Positions 59,701 to 63,628 of a DNA stretch of 64,000 nt are shown piece by piece (within the stretch, counting starts at the first letter, position 1; each line of letters starts with the position of its first letter). The notes under the pieces are model-generated. The model was not told the origin of the DNA. It saw only the letters and a program-made list of their open reading frames with translations, and ran no database searches. Source of the DNA: Enoplosus armatus (lineage: Eukaryota; Chordata; Actinopteri; Centrarchiformes; Enoplosidae); NCBI RefSeq assembly GCF_043641665.1, contig NC_092193.1:11896501-11960500 (forward strand), read 5' to 3'. Position numbers and translations under genes: made by a program.

Positions 59701-62700
59701 CTAATCTGCTTGGTAGCTTGTGAATCCCCCCCCCCCCCATGGATCAATAAACTCTTATCTTAACCTATGATAACACATCATAATTGATTTGTTGATTAAA
59801 GTATAATCAATTTATTACCAACCTGAATTTGCAATTAACCAGTAACTTAAATTATCAAAAATATGTAGTGGAGTAGAAGTTTAAAGTAGCAAGTAGTACA
59901 ATACTTGAGTAAATGTACTCTTTCCACCACTGTTAATAAATGCCATGAGGTTTACACATAACAGTACAAACATTCTATTATTAGATACTATTAAGACTTT
60001 TTTTTAAACCATTTTTTGAGATTAAAAAGTTTTAAAACATTGGCATCAAGTTAATCAGGTTCTGGCTACATAGCTGCAAAATACTGCCAAGTAGTGTTAC
60101 AAATGGCCGACACTTGAAATTCAGTCCCACTGCTTTTCAAAAATCACTGGAACAGTTTTGTTGAGCACAGTGTGGCGCAAGCAAATAAATAACAGCCAGC
60201 ATTTTTGATGAAGTATCCACACTGACAGCGTGCACCAGCAGACAGAGCTGCTTTGGGTTTAAAAAGTGGTCTTTTGGCTTCTATTTCAGCAGAATGCCTT
60301 CCAAGTATTGCTGTTCATTCAAAACGGCGTTTGGACTTCAGTATTTTGCTCATGCTGGATATGAAGAGATGCTGCCTAAGTTTTGACAAAACCTTCTCGC
60401 CACAACTGTACAGACTTATTTTCAACACAAAACATCATAAAATACTATCAAATATCAAAAAAGAGGTGTGGGCTATATTTACTTAACCCATAAGTTGTTA
60501 ACTTATTGAGCTATCACACATAATTAAATAGGTTTGTGTAGGGCTACTTTAGGCTAAATATACACTAAATAAATGTATTATGAATGCTAAAAAGTAAAAA
60601 TACTAAAGCATCTCATTGGGATCTGGAGAAAAAAGTCGATGACATCCCTATAATATTTAGGTGATAAAATGTCATCATTTTTAAGATTGTAGATTCAACT
60701 AATTGTCCTATTTTTCACAAGACAGTGTCATAAAGTTTGTTCATTAAAAGTGTACCAGCACTTACTTGCTCTCGGCAATATAGAGACTTTGCAGTTTAGT
60801 AGACCAACTAGCCACTCAGCCAGTACGCTTTTCTCTCTTGATAGACAACATCAAGAGGAACATGACAGAGCACTGAAACTGACTTATTTTTCATTTATCT
60901 CTACTTCAGCAAGACATTTGCACGCGGAACAAAACTACTATGTGAGCTGGGACAGGCGTTAGTGGCAGGCGCCCAGGAGAAGCGAGCAGCGAGGATGTGT
61001 GTGGGTTGTGTTCCTCCTGTGCTGAGTCAGACAGAGAAGCCAAGTGTGAAGACCTTTCATCACCTGCTGGCTCTATTGCCGTGGCCGTAACCAGCTGCCT
61101 GAGTGACAAGCACACCATTTACGCTGCTGGAAGATAGAGGGCGGGGCCGCACTGAGGGATGCATGCGATTAACATGCACACGCATGTACACACACTACAT
61201 TGTCTAGGCTGAAATGAAGGCTTTAAAAGATCAGCCGGTGTGAGTCATTTCTTAACCACAGGAAGCGTGAATACAAACCACTAAAAAGTCATATTCTCAT
61301 GGGTGGTAGACATTTTTCTGTGCCACAGCAAAGATTCATATCTTGAAATTTGAATATCCCTGTGCACACACAGTGGGAATTTTGTGTTGCAATTTGCTGC
61401 AAAATTACACCTGGTGGAAGCAATCTGGGCACCATGATAACAAAATAACTTAAAAATATTTTTACATACGAGTCAGAATATCCCTTATTTTATGTTGTCT
61501 TAAATAAGCCATCCAGCATCACGCAAGGTCTTCCCTACCTTACATCTCCATCCGTTGGTTGGAAGTGAGTCCATAGCAGGCTGCAGACAGAAGGTATGGT
61601 AGCCTTTGTCACACATGTCACACACCAGCATTTTAGTGTCCTCTCCTGGGTCCCTACAAAGACAGAGAGAAGGCTATATGAAATGGGACAGCATAGGAAC
61701 TTTCACATATTGCACATATACTGCAAAAATCTACGCAGAATTTCATGTACAGTAGTCACATGCATGATCATAGACGTCTTGTTTCTCTTTTTGGAACAAA
61801 ATATTTTTTACATGATGCTTTTAGTTTTCAGTTGAGCACCTGCTTGATTTTCCAAGCCAGGCAAAAGCACATGAGGTGTATTCTTTCTGTTGTTGTTTGT
61901 TTTACAGCAAATATCAATTCCTTTTGTTATCATGTGAATGAAGGAAGAGGACAACTAGCCTTTTCCAGCCATAACTAATATGTGCTCTCTGTTCTTCTTT
62001 TACAGAAAATGGAGAAAGAATGATTTGTTTTTGTTTTAGCGTATGTCCTGCCAACACTTAAATATTGTACTTCCAAAAAATACAATAGTCATTCACAGTA
62101 AAATTCTTACATTTGCCAGACCAGCAAAAAGACTGGCTGACCGACTACCCATTGTTGATACACGCATACACAAGATCAGGCCTGCAGCAATGTGTAGGCG
62201 AGGACATGCAACAAGTCGCCCTGATTATGGTGTGTCCAATGCAATGTTTGTGTAATGTTTTTATAGTCGCAAACGGTGGTGAATGTAGCTTGTTAACATA
62301 ATTAATACAGGGATGCATCAGAATGGTAAATGCAATATTCTATTGTCATGGTTTTAACACACACAACGTAATGCATACTCCTGCAGAGATGTTAGTATGC
62401 TAAGATATTAGCCCAGCTGATATGGAGTAGCTCGGGGCATGTAGCTGTGCGTCATAGTGTGTGGGGGTGCAACATCTCTAATTGTGGGGTTGGCAATGAG
62501 TAAGGGAAGGCTGAAGAATTGGTTGAAAAACAAAAAAGAAAGCTTGACTGTACACACAAATGGCCTTTTCCTGTCCAACACTGGATGTATTTCAATTATG
62601 TTTACTTATATACATACAGGTGAGATTTAAGATTGGTACAACAGCCTAAATAAAAGCAATGCTTTACACAGCCAATGATTAAAGGATTTGCGTTGTCAAA

Positions 62701-63628
62701 CAGTTAGAAGGAATCAGAGGATCAGGAGTCAGTCTCAACTCTCAAGCCACCCATTACAGTTTGTGACAATGTATCATGAACTCCCACTCATCTTGAAAAA
62801 TACCATGCTATGCAGTAATAACAACACGGTACTAGGGTTTCTCTGTAAATACGTAACAGAAAGCTCAATGGACAGTGTTCACCTGAGGCAAACAGGCTGG
62901 TTGCTAGCAGAGCTCCTGTGCTGTTTAAAAAAGGTCAGAAGTTACAAGACTGAGCTTCAGGGTACAACATCCAGTTAGCTCCTCGCAAACCACAAAGGTA
63001 AACAAACCAGCAGTAAGCACCATGCCTGGTAGCTATAGAGAAAAATAGTAAGAAGAAAAGTGAAAGAAAAGCTAGAGAGGAGAAAAACATTCAGTCTAAG
63101 ACACGTTATTTAGGCAGGCGGGAAGTTGACTCACTTGCATGTCTGGCAGACTTTGCACTCAGGGCACTGCCAACCTGCCCTCCTTAGAGGGGTCACGGCC
63201 ATGTCCAGGCATACCCCATGGTAATGCTGACCACAACTGGTGCAGAAGAGCTGGTCCAGTAGGTCCCCTGGGCTATCACATAGCGCGCAATTTACATCAT
63301 CTACAACTATGGGCAGGAAAATTAAAGAAACAGGATTTAAGTCATGAAAATCAATCACATATCAGATGGTACACACTTGATACAATGTCATTTTGTAAAA
63401 TTTCTGATTTTAACTTATTTTACTATAGCTTTTACATACAATGTATCCAATTCTACTCAACTTACATTTGTGAGTGGCCAATTCAGTGTGTTCTGGGCAG
63501 AGGAGCGAGAGACTCCTGATATCCTGAAAGGTCCCAGCTGCCCCCGCACAGGGGTAATGGTAGAATTGAGCACATCCTTCAGCACAGCACTTAATGGATG
63601 CTCCAAGGCGCTTACAGTATGCACAGTG
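20789..63628 (-). CDS. kmt2c: Histone H3K4 methyltransferase KMT2C/MLL3 (54 exons, 5' end missing)
   Basis: KMT2C is the catalytic subunit of the nuclear MLL3 COMPASS-like complex (with WDR5, RBBP5, ASH2L, DPY30, UTX, PTIP/PA1 and NCOA6), which methylates H3K4 at enhancers. I resolved 54 minus-strand exons with joined frames, 14,127 nt, 4,708 residues plus stop. Domains in order by in-window residue: rest of ePHD1 (1-54), PHD1-3 (about 56-240), PHD4-6 (about 712-900), HMG box (about 1440-1520), DPY/TPRP repeats (about 1670-2160), acidic LNLDAEDGKDLDLE region, Gln-rich coiled coils, ePHD2, FYRN, FYRC, WIN motif GCARA, SET and post-SET ending CRKWIN. KMT2C rather than KMT2D is indicated by the repeated DPYAxPPxTPRP motif, GEELC before the SET FDY, and near-identical segments such as KSKKALSAKQRTAKK. 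The human protein is about 4,911 residues, so roughly the first 290 are missing. Two SET tyrosines are phenylalanine here (see findings). Confidence 0.96.
20993..21101 (-). CDS. kmt2c: kmt2c exon 53: SET domain, NHSC motif
   Basis: Encodes YINHSCAPNCVAEVVTFERG, then YKIIISCIRRIEKGEE. The NHSC motif (SAM pocket and zinc Cys) is intact. CIRRI replaces human SSRRI. Acceptor GTTTTTCAG, donor GAG|GTGGAT. Confidence 0.95.
21301..21515 (+). repeat. Dispersed fish repeat with ERE and DR1 motifs, copy 1
   Basis: Lies in the intron between exons 52 and 53. It has GAGGTCACAGTGACCTTTGA, then AGTTCATCCTTGAGTGTGGA, TTTGTGCCAAATGTGAAGAA, and ends GGACGGACAACTCGAAAACA. Copy 2 at 47590-48055 shares the same order of words. 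The class of element is not known to me. Confidence 0.75.
21359..21379 (+). promoter_or_regulatory. Overlapping ERE palindrome and DR1 nuclear-receptor motif
   Basis: AGGTCACAGTGACCT (21359-21373) is identical to the classic vitellogenin estrogen-response palindrome. It overlaps TGACCTTTGACC (21368-21379), the reverse of a DR1 element (GGTCAAAGGTCA) bound by HNF4, PPAR/RXR or COUP-TF. The sequence match is direct; activity is unproven. Confidence 0.5.
21756..21829 (-). CDS. kmt2c: kmt2c exon 52: SET domain
   Basis: Encodes NREVFMFRIDSEHVVDATRT then GGLA. Human KMT2C has NRGVYMFR at the start and GGPAR at the end. The Tyr of YMFR, which lines the lysine channel in MLL1, is Phe here (codon TTC at 21815-21817). 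Acceptor TCCCTGACAG, donor CAAG|GTACTA. Confidence 0.95.
21927..22043 (-). CDS. kmt2c: kmt2c exon 51: SET domain, SAM-binding GLGLF
   Basis: Encodes GLGLFAARDIEKQTMMIEYN, then GTVLRNEVAIRKEKIYRSQ. Glycine-rich SAM loop intact. Differs from recalled human at IEYN (IEYI), VAIRK (VANRK) and KIYRSQ (KLYESQ). Acceptor GTATTCACAG, donor CAG|GTATAT. Confidence 0.95.
22155..22329 (-). CDS. kmt2c: kmt2c exon 50: pre-SET linker and first SET strand
   Basis: A Ser/Gly-rich linker, then SSQYRWMKSEWRANVYLARS with RIQ, the SET N-terminus. Acceptor CAACATATAG, donor CAG|GTCGGT. Confidence 0.95.
22442..22584 (-). CDS. kmt2c: kmt2c exon 49: FYRC end and WDR5-interaction (WIN) motif
   Basis: Encodes LPGVEVCERYSFRYGRNPLV, then NPAGCARAQPRT. 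GCARA (22483-22497) is the WIN motif that docks in WDR5 (human GCARS). Acceptor TTTATTCCAG, donor ATAAG|GTAACT. Confidence 0.95.
22703..22839 (-). CDS. kmt2c: kmt2c exon 48: FYRC
   Basis: Encodes VWNKVLGPVAEKRAESSTLK, then LFPVYLKGEDLFGLTVPAVT and KITES. Acceptor GTAATTAG, donor TCG|GTTTGT. Confidence 0.95.
22932..24048 (-). CDS. kmt2c: kmt2c exon 47: ePHD2, FYRN and start of FYRC
   Basis: 1,117 nt. Has YSNNMSSLDVHCLAQL and VTVKLKARPR, then ePHD2 (about 23640-23310: CCFCHQFGDG, WVHLNCALWSTEV, CAYCQQTGATSGCH, CALQAQC, MLCHAHR). This finger binds the acetylated H4 tail in human KMT2C/D. FYRN follows (AVFRRVYVQRDEVRQI, TFRVGSLVSHAIGQL), then the start of FYRC (YPVGYEACRIYWSMRHGNRR). Acceptor ATCTTTTCAG, donor AAAG|GTTTGC. 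Confidence 0.97.
24143..24256 (-). CDS. kmt2c: kmt2c exon 46
   Basis: Encodes EEDLVFCSHSCFLLHRSSPS between two linkers (human EKDIVFCSNNCFILYSST). Cys pair likely pairs with that of exon 45 to bind zinc. Acceptor CTCTCTTTAG, donor AAG|GTTTGT. Confidence 0.93.
24831..24970 (-). CDS. kmt2c: kmt2c exon 45: Cys motif PQWCCHCKV
   Basis: Encodes GPGCKPQWCCHCKVVVLGNG and VQKSIKDLPAHMK, the Cys-rich lead-in to the second extended PHD. Acceptor GTTACTTTAG, donor AAG|GTACCA. Confidence 0.94.
25582..25861 (-). CDS. kmt2c: kmt2c exon 44
   Basis: Starts NITGVVAAISDLLCVKIPSS with YEVSSTPD (human NISSVVAAFSDLLHVRIPNSYEVSSAPD), then a Gly/Pro/His-rich tail. Acceptor TTTTTTCTCAG, donor CCAG|GTGAGG. Confidence 0.94.
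26047..26183 (-). CDS. kmt2c: kmt2c exon 43
   Basis: Encodes GSEIKLQDIKTEPSAMFFGS, then PFGPMANDSKQGLVSVAITL and RPAAAE. Acceptor CATTCTCTAG, donor GAG|GTAGGA. Confidence 0.95.
26327..26505 (-). CDS. kmt2c: kmt2c exon 42 (possible tandem acceptor)
   Basis: Encodes DRDTPDSFVPSSSPESVVGM, then EISRYPDLSLVKEEPPSPC. The acceptor AACAGTAACAG has two AGs six bases apart in frame; the downstream one gives the same length as human. Donor AAAG|GTAAAC. Confidence 0.92.
26696..26843 (-). CDS. kmt2c: kmt2c exon 41
   Basis: Encodes VSKGLVPKPLHVPFRTEEDL, then LARAIAQGPKTVDVPASLPT and PPHNNQEEL. Acceptor GTTTCACACAG, donor CTCAG|GTAACG. Confidence 0.95.
27010..27139 (-). CDS. kmt2c: kmt2c exon 40
   Basis: Encodes SNLSNPPTPPASLPPTPPPV, then NRQKMINGFATTEELASKAA (human NNLSNPPTPPASLPPTPPPM). 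Acceptor GATTCCTATAG, donor ATGG|GTAAGC. Confidence 0.95.
27246..27410 (-). CDS. kmt2c: kmt2c exon 39
   Basis: Encodes QLSLLPLMEPLIGVNFAHFA, then PYGSGPLNGENLLSGTFGSA and DYYSQLAYK. Acceptor CCGACACAG, donor AAG|GTGAGA. Confidence 0.93.
28357..28548 (-). CDS. kmt2c: kmt2c exon 38: basic region
   Basis: Encodes AYSDGTPDFPGPLLPEQEKK, then KGRNKRAPKGGEKPASRYKK and RKKEGDERQL (human RTGEKAAPRSKKRKKDEEEK). Acceptor TTATCTCCAG, donor CAG|GTAAGA. Confidence 0.94.
28797..30446 (-). CDS. kmt2c: kmt2c exon 37: Met/Pro/Gln-rich exon with LLKHLL motif
   Basis: 1,650 nt (550 codons). Starts IRKQQKEHAELIEEYRVKQQ. Contains FDDNNPFSEGFQERERRERL and the SLIQLYSNIIPDEKGKKKRS basic block. NELLKHLLKNK near 28915-28950 contains LKHLL, an LXXLL pattern. 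Acceptor TTGTTTCAG. Donor AATGGG|GTCAGT was chosen for frame with exon 38. Confidence 0.96.
31197..31429 (-). CDS. kmt2c: kmt2c exon 36: highly conserved coiled coil
   Basis: Encodes NAQRAQYEEWLQETQQLLQM, then KSKKALSAKQRTAKKAGREF and EDAEQLKHVTEQQGVVQKQL. It is among the most conserved segments outside the zinc and SET domains. Acceptor TTCTTTCAG, donor CAG|GTAAAT. Confidence 0.97.
31560..31620 (-). CDS. kmt2c: kmt2c exon 35
   Basis: 61-nt exon encoding DGKLTQVARPNPPNFGPGFV (human DGSITHQISRPNPPNFGPGFV). Acceptor TTGCTTTCAG, donor GTTA|GTAAGT. Confidence 0.93.
31723..31789 (-). CDS. kmt2c: kmt2c exon 34
   Basis: 67-nt exon encoding LPPGPAPPCPESTPLPPQVV followed by GQ. Acceptor TGTATTACAG, donor CAG|GTAATT. 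Confidence 0.87.
31921..32032 (-). CDS. kmt2c: kmt2c exon 33
   Basis: Encodes DFDAITDPIMKAKMVALKGI, then NKVMVQNNMGMTPMVMS, nearly identical to human. Acceptor ATTTGCAG, donor GCAG|GTAAAA. Confidence 0.96.
32158..33749 (-). CDS. kmt2c: kmt2c exon 32: NPxGLPQHF, acidic block and Gln-rich coiled coil
   Basis: 1,592 nt. Contains PMGLPQHFPPRGMPVQQHNI and GQPFIELRHRA. An acidic block follows (VEVKDLVDADLENLNLDAED, FDIIAYTDPDLD, FNEELDL), then the STPVLSSLL motif, and LLLEEQPLLLQDLLDQERQE running into a Gln-rich helix. LSSLL and LQDLL fit the LXXLL nuclear-receptor box pattern. Acceptor CCTATTTTAG, donor ATTG|GTAAAT. Confidence 0.96.
33874..34187 (-). CDS. kmt2c: kmt2c exon 31: Pro/Gly-rich
   Basis: Starts RQRIRELILKQQQQRSAIRQ (human RQKLREIILQQQQQKK), then EMFNRPPPPYPGQG and RGPMRFPGPFPGDQRVPFPN. 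Acceptor TTTTTTGTAG, donor CCAAG|GTTTGT. Confidence 0.94.
34188..35093. other. kmt2c intron, no feature recognised
   Basis: AT-rich intron between exons 30 and 31. No repeat or exon recognised. Confidence 0.6.
35094..37079 (-). CDS. kmt2c: kmt2c exon 30: giant exon with DPY/TPRP repeats
   Basis: 1,986 nt (662 codons, both ends on codon boundaries). It starts QQMRQKSKQQAKIEATQKLE, has a Gln tract (36970-37009), then PQVFSPGSSGSRPSSPWDPY. About 18 degenerate copies of the motif DP[YF]A.PP.TPRP follow, spaced 25-45 residues apart between about 36720 and 35260. The region is predicted disordered; the repeats are characteristic of KMT2C. Acceptor CTTCCAACAG, donor CAG|GTACAT. Confidence 0.97.
36970..37009 (-). 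repeat. kmt2c: Polyglutamine-coding CAG/CAA tract
   Basis: Codes QLQQQQQQQQQ in exon 30, with CAG and CAA mixed. Human KMT2C has a Gln tract at the same place. Confidence 0.85.
37308..37505 (-). CDS. kmt2c: kmt2c exon 29: HMG box end and conserved basic helix
   Basis: Encodes QKARDNRAALRINKVQMSNE, then a Pro/Gln segment, then LFKDPLKPKESEHEQEWKFR and Q. Acceptor GCTGTTTAG, donor CAG|GTAAGA. Confidence 0.96.
37997..38070 (-). CDS. kmt2c: kmt2c exon 28: HMG box core
   Basis: Encodes DWSTRVKQIAKLWRKASSQD followed by RAPYV, the central helices of the HMG box. Acceptor CTTTCCACAG, donor GTG|GTAAGA. Confidence 0.96.
38256..38491 (-). CDS. kmt2c: kmt2c exon 27: start of HMG-box region
   Basis: Encodes AMSNAQRSTLKWEKEETLGE, ATVAPVLYTNVNFPNLKEEY and P. 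The second half is almost identical to human KMT2C just before and within the HMG box. Acceptor GTTGTTACAG, donor CCAG|GTTTGT. Confidence 0.95.
38607..38748 (-). CDS. kmt2c: kmt2c exon 26
   Basis: Encodes NPMFPRMPMINGMMGPNQRF, then PENFSPLNRMPFTDNP. Moderately conserved Met/Pro-rich linker. Acceptor CATGTGTGTAG, donor CAAG|GTAATG. Confidence 0.88.
38848..38997 (-). CDS. kmt2c: kmt2c exon 25
   Basis: Encodes ELEGKDVEDLFTAVLSPSTS followed by a Pro-rich tail. Acceptor CTCTGTTACAG lies about 26 nt from a long TG/TA repeat (39024-39118). Donor GCAG|GTACAT. Confidence 0.93.
39024..39118. repeat. TG/TA microsatellite next to exon 25 acceptor
   Basis: A (TG)n run of about 20 bases continues into a (TA)n run of about 74 bases with one TG interruption. 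In the transcript this is (UA)n then (CA)n, ending about 26 nt before the exon 25 3' splice site. Confidence 0.95.
39326..39358 (-). CDS. kmt2c: kmt2c exon 24: 33-nt microexon
   Basis: Encodes ESILSKLYKIP (human AILGKLYKIPEL). Acceptor TTGTTTCAG, donor CCAG|GTTTGT. It is only 33 nt and in frame, so it could be skipped without frameshift. Confidence 0.88.
39470..39610 (-). CDS. kmt2c: kmt2c exon 23
   Basis: Encodes GLDIGPLTDGSLVAPQSQAG and EEPLDGILSPELDKMVTDG, the second part nearly identical to human. Acceptor TTTCCACAG, donor GATG|GTCAGT. Confidence 0.94.
40758..40805 (-). CDS. kmt2c: kmt2c exon 22: 48-nt in-frame exon, possibly alternative
   Basis: Encodes LDFCSFQVDSSPPPF with split glycine codons at each end. 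Acceptor GGGTTCTTGTAG and donor TTTTG|GTAAGG are good. The 48-nt length leaves the frame between exons 21 and 23 unchanged, so it can be included or skipped. No equivalent was recalled from human KMT2C, so it may be fish-specific or alternatively spliced. A second AG within it (after CTCCTTCCAG) would break the frame. Confidence 0.65.
41091..41183 (-). CDS. kmt2c: kmt2c exon 21
   Basis: Encodes TSEEPLVDLSDVLNTDADIL and GMLGKPSSDS (human DDPLADISEVLNTDDDILGI). Acceptor CCATCTACAG, donor CTCTG|GTGCGT. Confidence 0.92.
41184..43477. other. kmt2c intron, no feature recognised
   Basis: About 2.3 kb AT-rich intron between exons 20 and 21. No further exon or known repeat recognised. Confidence 0.55.
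43478..43670 (-). CDS. kmt2c: kmt2c exon 20: EAFFGKDLLD segment
   Basis: Encodes EAFFGKDLLDKSKQSRHQGV and FLDPSSDPLLSASMTS (human EAFFGKDLLDTSRQSK, FLDPSLDPLLSSSSA). Acceptor CATGTTCAG. Donor CAC|GTACGT was chosen because it keeps frame with exon 21. Confidence 0.9.
44859..44989 (-). CDS. kmt2c: kmt2c exon 19 (tandem acceptor)
   Basis: Encodes GWTEALPDTPVDETPTGPEV, then EKIKKRYRKKKTKLEEAFPT and YLQ. The acceptor is TTTGTAGTAG, a NAGNAG site: using the first AG adds one valine in frame. Donor CAG|GTCTGT. Confidence 0.93.
45093..45218 (-). CDS. kmt2c: kmt2c exon 18
   Basis: Encodes IGGFMVRQRSRPGQGPGKAK and RKDSSGSVSENPFGKEE. The donor GAGG|GTCCGT is weak, which may favour regulated splicing here. 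Acceptor CCTTTCAAG. Confidence 0.9.
45510..45629 (-). CDS. kmt2c: kmt2c exon 17: acidic then basic (NLS-like)
   Basis: Encodes EAELLDCEVKSDSSLEREPA and GGKKRKRKPYRPG. The KKRKRK run is a likely nuclear localisation signal. Acceptor CTTGCAG, donor CCGG|GTAGGG. Confidence 0.94.
46484..46696 (-). CDS. kmt2c: kmt2c exon 16: TYTQDGVCLTESG segment
   Basis: Encodes DLSRTYTQDGVCLTESGLCQ, RRRKPKPKLKLKIINQNSVA and VLQAPVDP. Strongly conserved basic segment. Acceptor CTTTTTTAG, donor AGAG|GTACTT. Confidence 0.95.
46831..46902 (-). CDS. kmt2c: kmt2c exon 15
   Basis: Encodes VMTKARDAIEPVVMTQIVTK and AKEM (human SLVAQIVTKVKELDP). 72 nt, acceptor GCTGCTGCAG, donor ATGG|GTAAAT. Confidence 0.9.
47046..47152 (-). 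CDS. kmt2c: kmt2c exon 14: PHD6 end
   Basis: Encodes WFHASCQGLHTEEDVEKAAD and SSFDCTMCRAFKTTK, closing PHD6. Acceptor TATTCACAG, donor AAAG|GTGGGA. Confidence 0.95.
47590..48055 (+). repeat. Dispersed fish repeat with ERE and DR1 motifs, copy 2 (longer)
   Basis: Lies in the intron between exons 13 and 14. Its end is about 60 bp from the exon 13 donor. Internal near-repeats carry AGGTCACAATGACCT (47641-47655, ERE palindrome), TGACCTTTGACCT (47802-47814, perfect DR1 in reverse) and TGACCTTTGACCA (47918-47930). It ends GGACGGACAGACGGACGTAC. Confidence 0.75.
48114..48278 (-). CDS. kmt2c: kmt2c exon 13: PHD5/PHD6 junction
   Basis: Encodes WCVSCTQCGATTPGLRCEWQ, NNYTQCAPCASLATCPICLV and ILQCRQCDR. 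Acceptor CTCCTGCAG, donor ACAG|GTGTGT. Confidence 0.96.
48621..49153. mobile_element. Non-autonomous DNA transposon with terminal inverted repeats
   Basis: Ends are AAAGCTGGGGTAGGCAGTTT and, inverted, AAAGCTGGGGAAGGCAGTTT. The 533-bp interior has no transposase reading frame. It lies in the intron between exons 12 and 13. No clear target-site duplication was visible. Confidence 0.75.
49191..49372 (-). CDS. kmt2c: kmt2c exon 12: PHD4 end and PHD5
   Basis: Encodes ITKVVLSKGWRCLECTVCEA, then CGQATDPGRLLLCDDCDISY and HTYCLDPPLQNVPKDSWKCK. The three central PHD fingers bind histone tails. Acceptor TTTCACAG, donor AATG|GTGAGT. A transposon ends only 37 nt past the exon boundary. Confidence 0.97.
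49488..49592 (-). CDS. kmt2c: kmt2c exon 11: PHD4 first part
   Basis: Encodes DMCVVCGSFGLGAEGRLLAC and AQCGQCYHPFCVGIK, matching human PHD4. Acceptor TTTCCTTTTAG, donor AAG|GTACAT. Confidence 0.96.
50588..50692 (-). CDS. kmt2c: kmt2c exon 10: linker before PHD4
   Basis: Encodes VTTIETPYPVKEEEENAMHN and TVVIFSSNDSFTLKQ (human: NSMHNTVVLFSSSDKFTLNQ). Acceptor TGATATGCAG, donor CAG|GTGTTT. An ATC microsatellite lies 45 nt upstream of the acceptor. Confidence 0.93.
50737..50765. repeat. ATC trinucleotide microsatellite
   Basis: About nine CAT/ATC units in the intron before exon 10, 45 nt upstream of its acceptor. Confidence 0.9.
51040..51156 (-). CDS. kmt2c: kmt2c exon 9: RG-rich basic segment
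   Basis: Encodes GRGSGFPGRRRPRGAGLSGR followed by PGRGRARGKNGAS. This basic RG-rich stretch could contact nucleic acid or be arginine-methylated. It is conserved in human KMT2C. Acceptor GCCTCCACAG, donor GGG|GTATGT. Confidence 0.93.
52536..52658 (-). CDS. kmt2c: kmt2c exon 8: GAWS linker
   Basis: Encodes GAWSPHSSVSSPLSWSPDQP, then EGWDVPKTRQSSGSPGWSIRV, parallel to human GAWSTHNTVSPPSWSPDISE. The acceptor CCCTTACCTTAG has a weak pyrimidine tract; the donor is GTG|GTAAAT. Confidence 0.9.
52659..54134. other. kmt2c intron, no feature recognised
   Basis: Intron between exons 7 and 8. Begins with a GA-rich stretch near 52680-52710; otherwise nothing recognised. Confidence 0.5.
54135..54862 (-). 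CDS. kmt2c: kmt2c exon 7: disordered Ser/Thr/Pro linker ending in AT-hook-like motif
   Basis: 728 nt of Ser/Thr/Glu-rich linker that ends in the highly conserved TPKIGMGKPAITKRKFSPGR followed by PRVKQ. SPGRPR is an AT-hook-like core. Acceptor TTTCCTCCTACAG, donor AAACAG|GTAGGG. Confidence 0.92.
55108..55188 (-). CDS. kmt2c: kmt2c exon 6: linker
   Basis: Encodes DVSVGADIVERQVTEPSVNK and ILTEFKP. Acceptor CTCACTTTTAG, donor CCAG|GTTTGT. The 81-nt length keeps frame between exons 5 and 7. No domain. Confidence 0.8.
55556..55932 (-). repeat. Dispersed fish repeat (unclassified)
   Basis: On the minus strand it runs ATCTAACTAAAAAGGAAGGA, then GTCTCTGCATGTCTGTCCTT, GTGTATTGCTGAGGGCCCAA, GGAAGTGCAGTGACGAGTGT, and ends near AACGGGCACTGCACTAGTG. 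These words recur widely in teleost genomes. The class is not certain. Confidence 0.6.
56190..56290. repeat. 35-bp tandem repeat, about 2.9 copies
   Basis: Units start CCCCTACCCTCTCTCTCCAT, CTCCTATCCTCTCTATCCAT and CCCCTATCCTCTCTCTCTAT, each followed by TTGGTTTTGT-like text. Located in the intron between exons 5 and 6. Confidence 0.85.
56291..58701. other. kmt2c intron remainder, no feature recognised
   Basis: Between the tandem repeat and exon 5. No convincing exon seen; human KMT2C is longer in this linker region. Confidence 0.5.
58702..59054 (-). CDS. kmt2c: kmt2c exon 5: end of PHD3 and acidic linker
   Basis: Starts WLHLECERQ with CSNC to close PHD3. It then gives a Pro/Glu-rich linker with an approximate repeat (ASMHTDSETGLQL, KKHTDLEPGSQL, EMHNDPKPELL, PLHSDPEPVQ) not seen in the recalled human protein. 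Acceptor CCTTTCAG. The donor CCTG|GTGGGT is a little weak but joins in frame; reading through it would reach a TAG after 8 codons. Confidence 0.85.
59254..59429 (-). CDS. kmt2c: kmt2c exon 4: PHD3 first part
   Basis: Encodes NCRVCIQCGTRTSRQWHHTS, then CDNCVQNQDPALCCPMCACI and HHKDLLFCHTCKR. The order of Cys and His matches human PHD3. Acceptor GCTCCTCAG, donor AAGAG|GTAAGG, leaving two bases. Confidence 0.94.
59430..61538. other. kmt2c intron with a retroposon tail
   Basis: Contains the tail at 59718-59768. Otherwise nothing recognised beyond a GC-richer patch at about 60950-61150. Confidence 0.5.
59718..59768 (-). repeat. Retroposon 3'-tail-like fish repeat
   Basis: On the minus strand AGTTTATTGATCCATGG then a G run and GATTCAC, similar to the tail at 17560-17615. 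Includes a 12-C homopolymer on the plus strand. Confidence 0.5.
61539..61653 (-). CDS. kmt2c: kmt2c exon 3: PHD2
   Basis: Encodes DPGEDTKMLVCDMCDKGYHT, then FCLQPAMDSLPTNGWRCK, the core Cys4-His-Cys3 of PHD2. Acceptor TCTTTGTAG, donor AAG|GTAGGG, ends on a codon boundary. Confidence 0.95.
61654..63134. other. kmt2c intron, no feature recognised
   Basis: Intron between exons 2 and 3. No exon or known repeat recognised. Confidence 0.5.
63135..63306 (-). CDS. kmt2c: kmt2c exon 2: PHD1 and start of PHD2
   Basis: Encodes VDDVNCALCDSPGDLLDQLF, CGQHYHGVCLDMAVTPLRRA and WQCPECKVCQTCK. This is nearly identical to human KMT2C PHD1, which helps recruit partners such as BAP1. Acceptor CCCATAG, donor CAA|GTGAGT, leaving two bases. 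Confidence 0.96.
63466..63628 (-). CDS. kmt2c: kmt2c exon 1 of window: second half of ePHD1
   Basis: Zinc-ligand series HCAYCK, IKCCAEGC, FYHYPC and LLCPEHTE. Acceptor TTTTCTGCAG, donor AAAT|GTAAGT. The first half of this extended PHD was not found in 63629-64000 and must lie upstream. Leaves one base of a split codon. Confidence 0.9.

Noticed and set aside
20789..63628. Identity as KMT2D rather than KMT2C
   Set aside because: The DPYAxPPxTPRP array, GEELC in SET, the KSKKALSAKQ coiled coil context and exon order fit KMT2C better.
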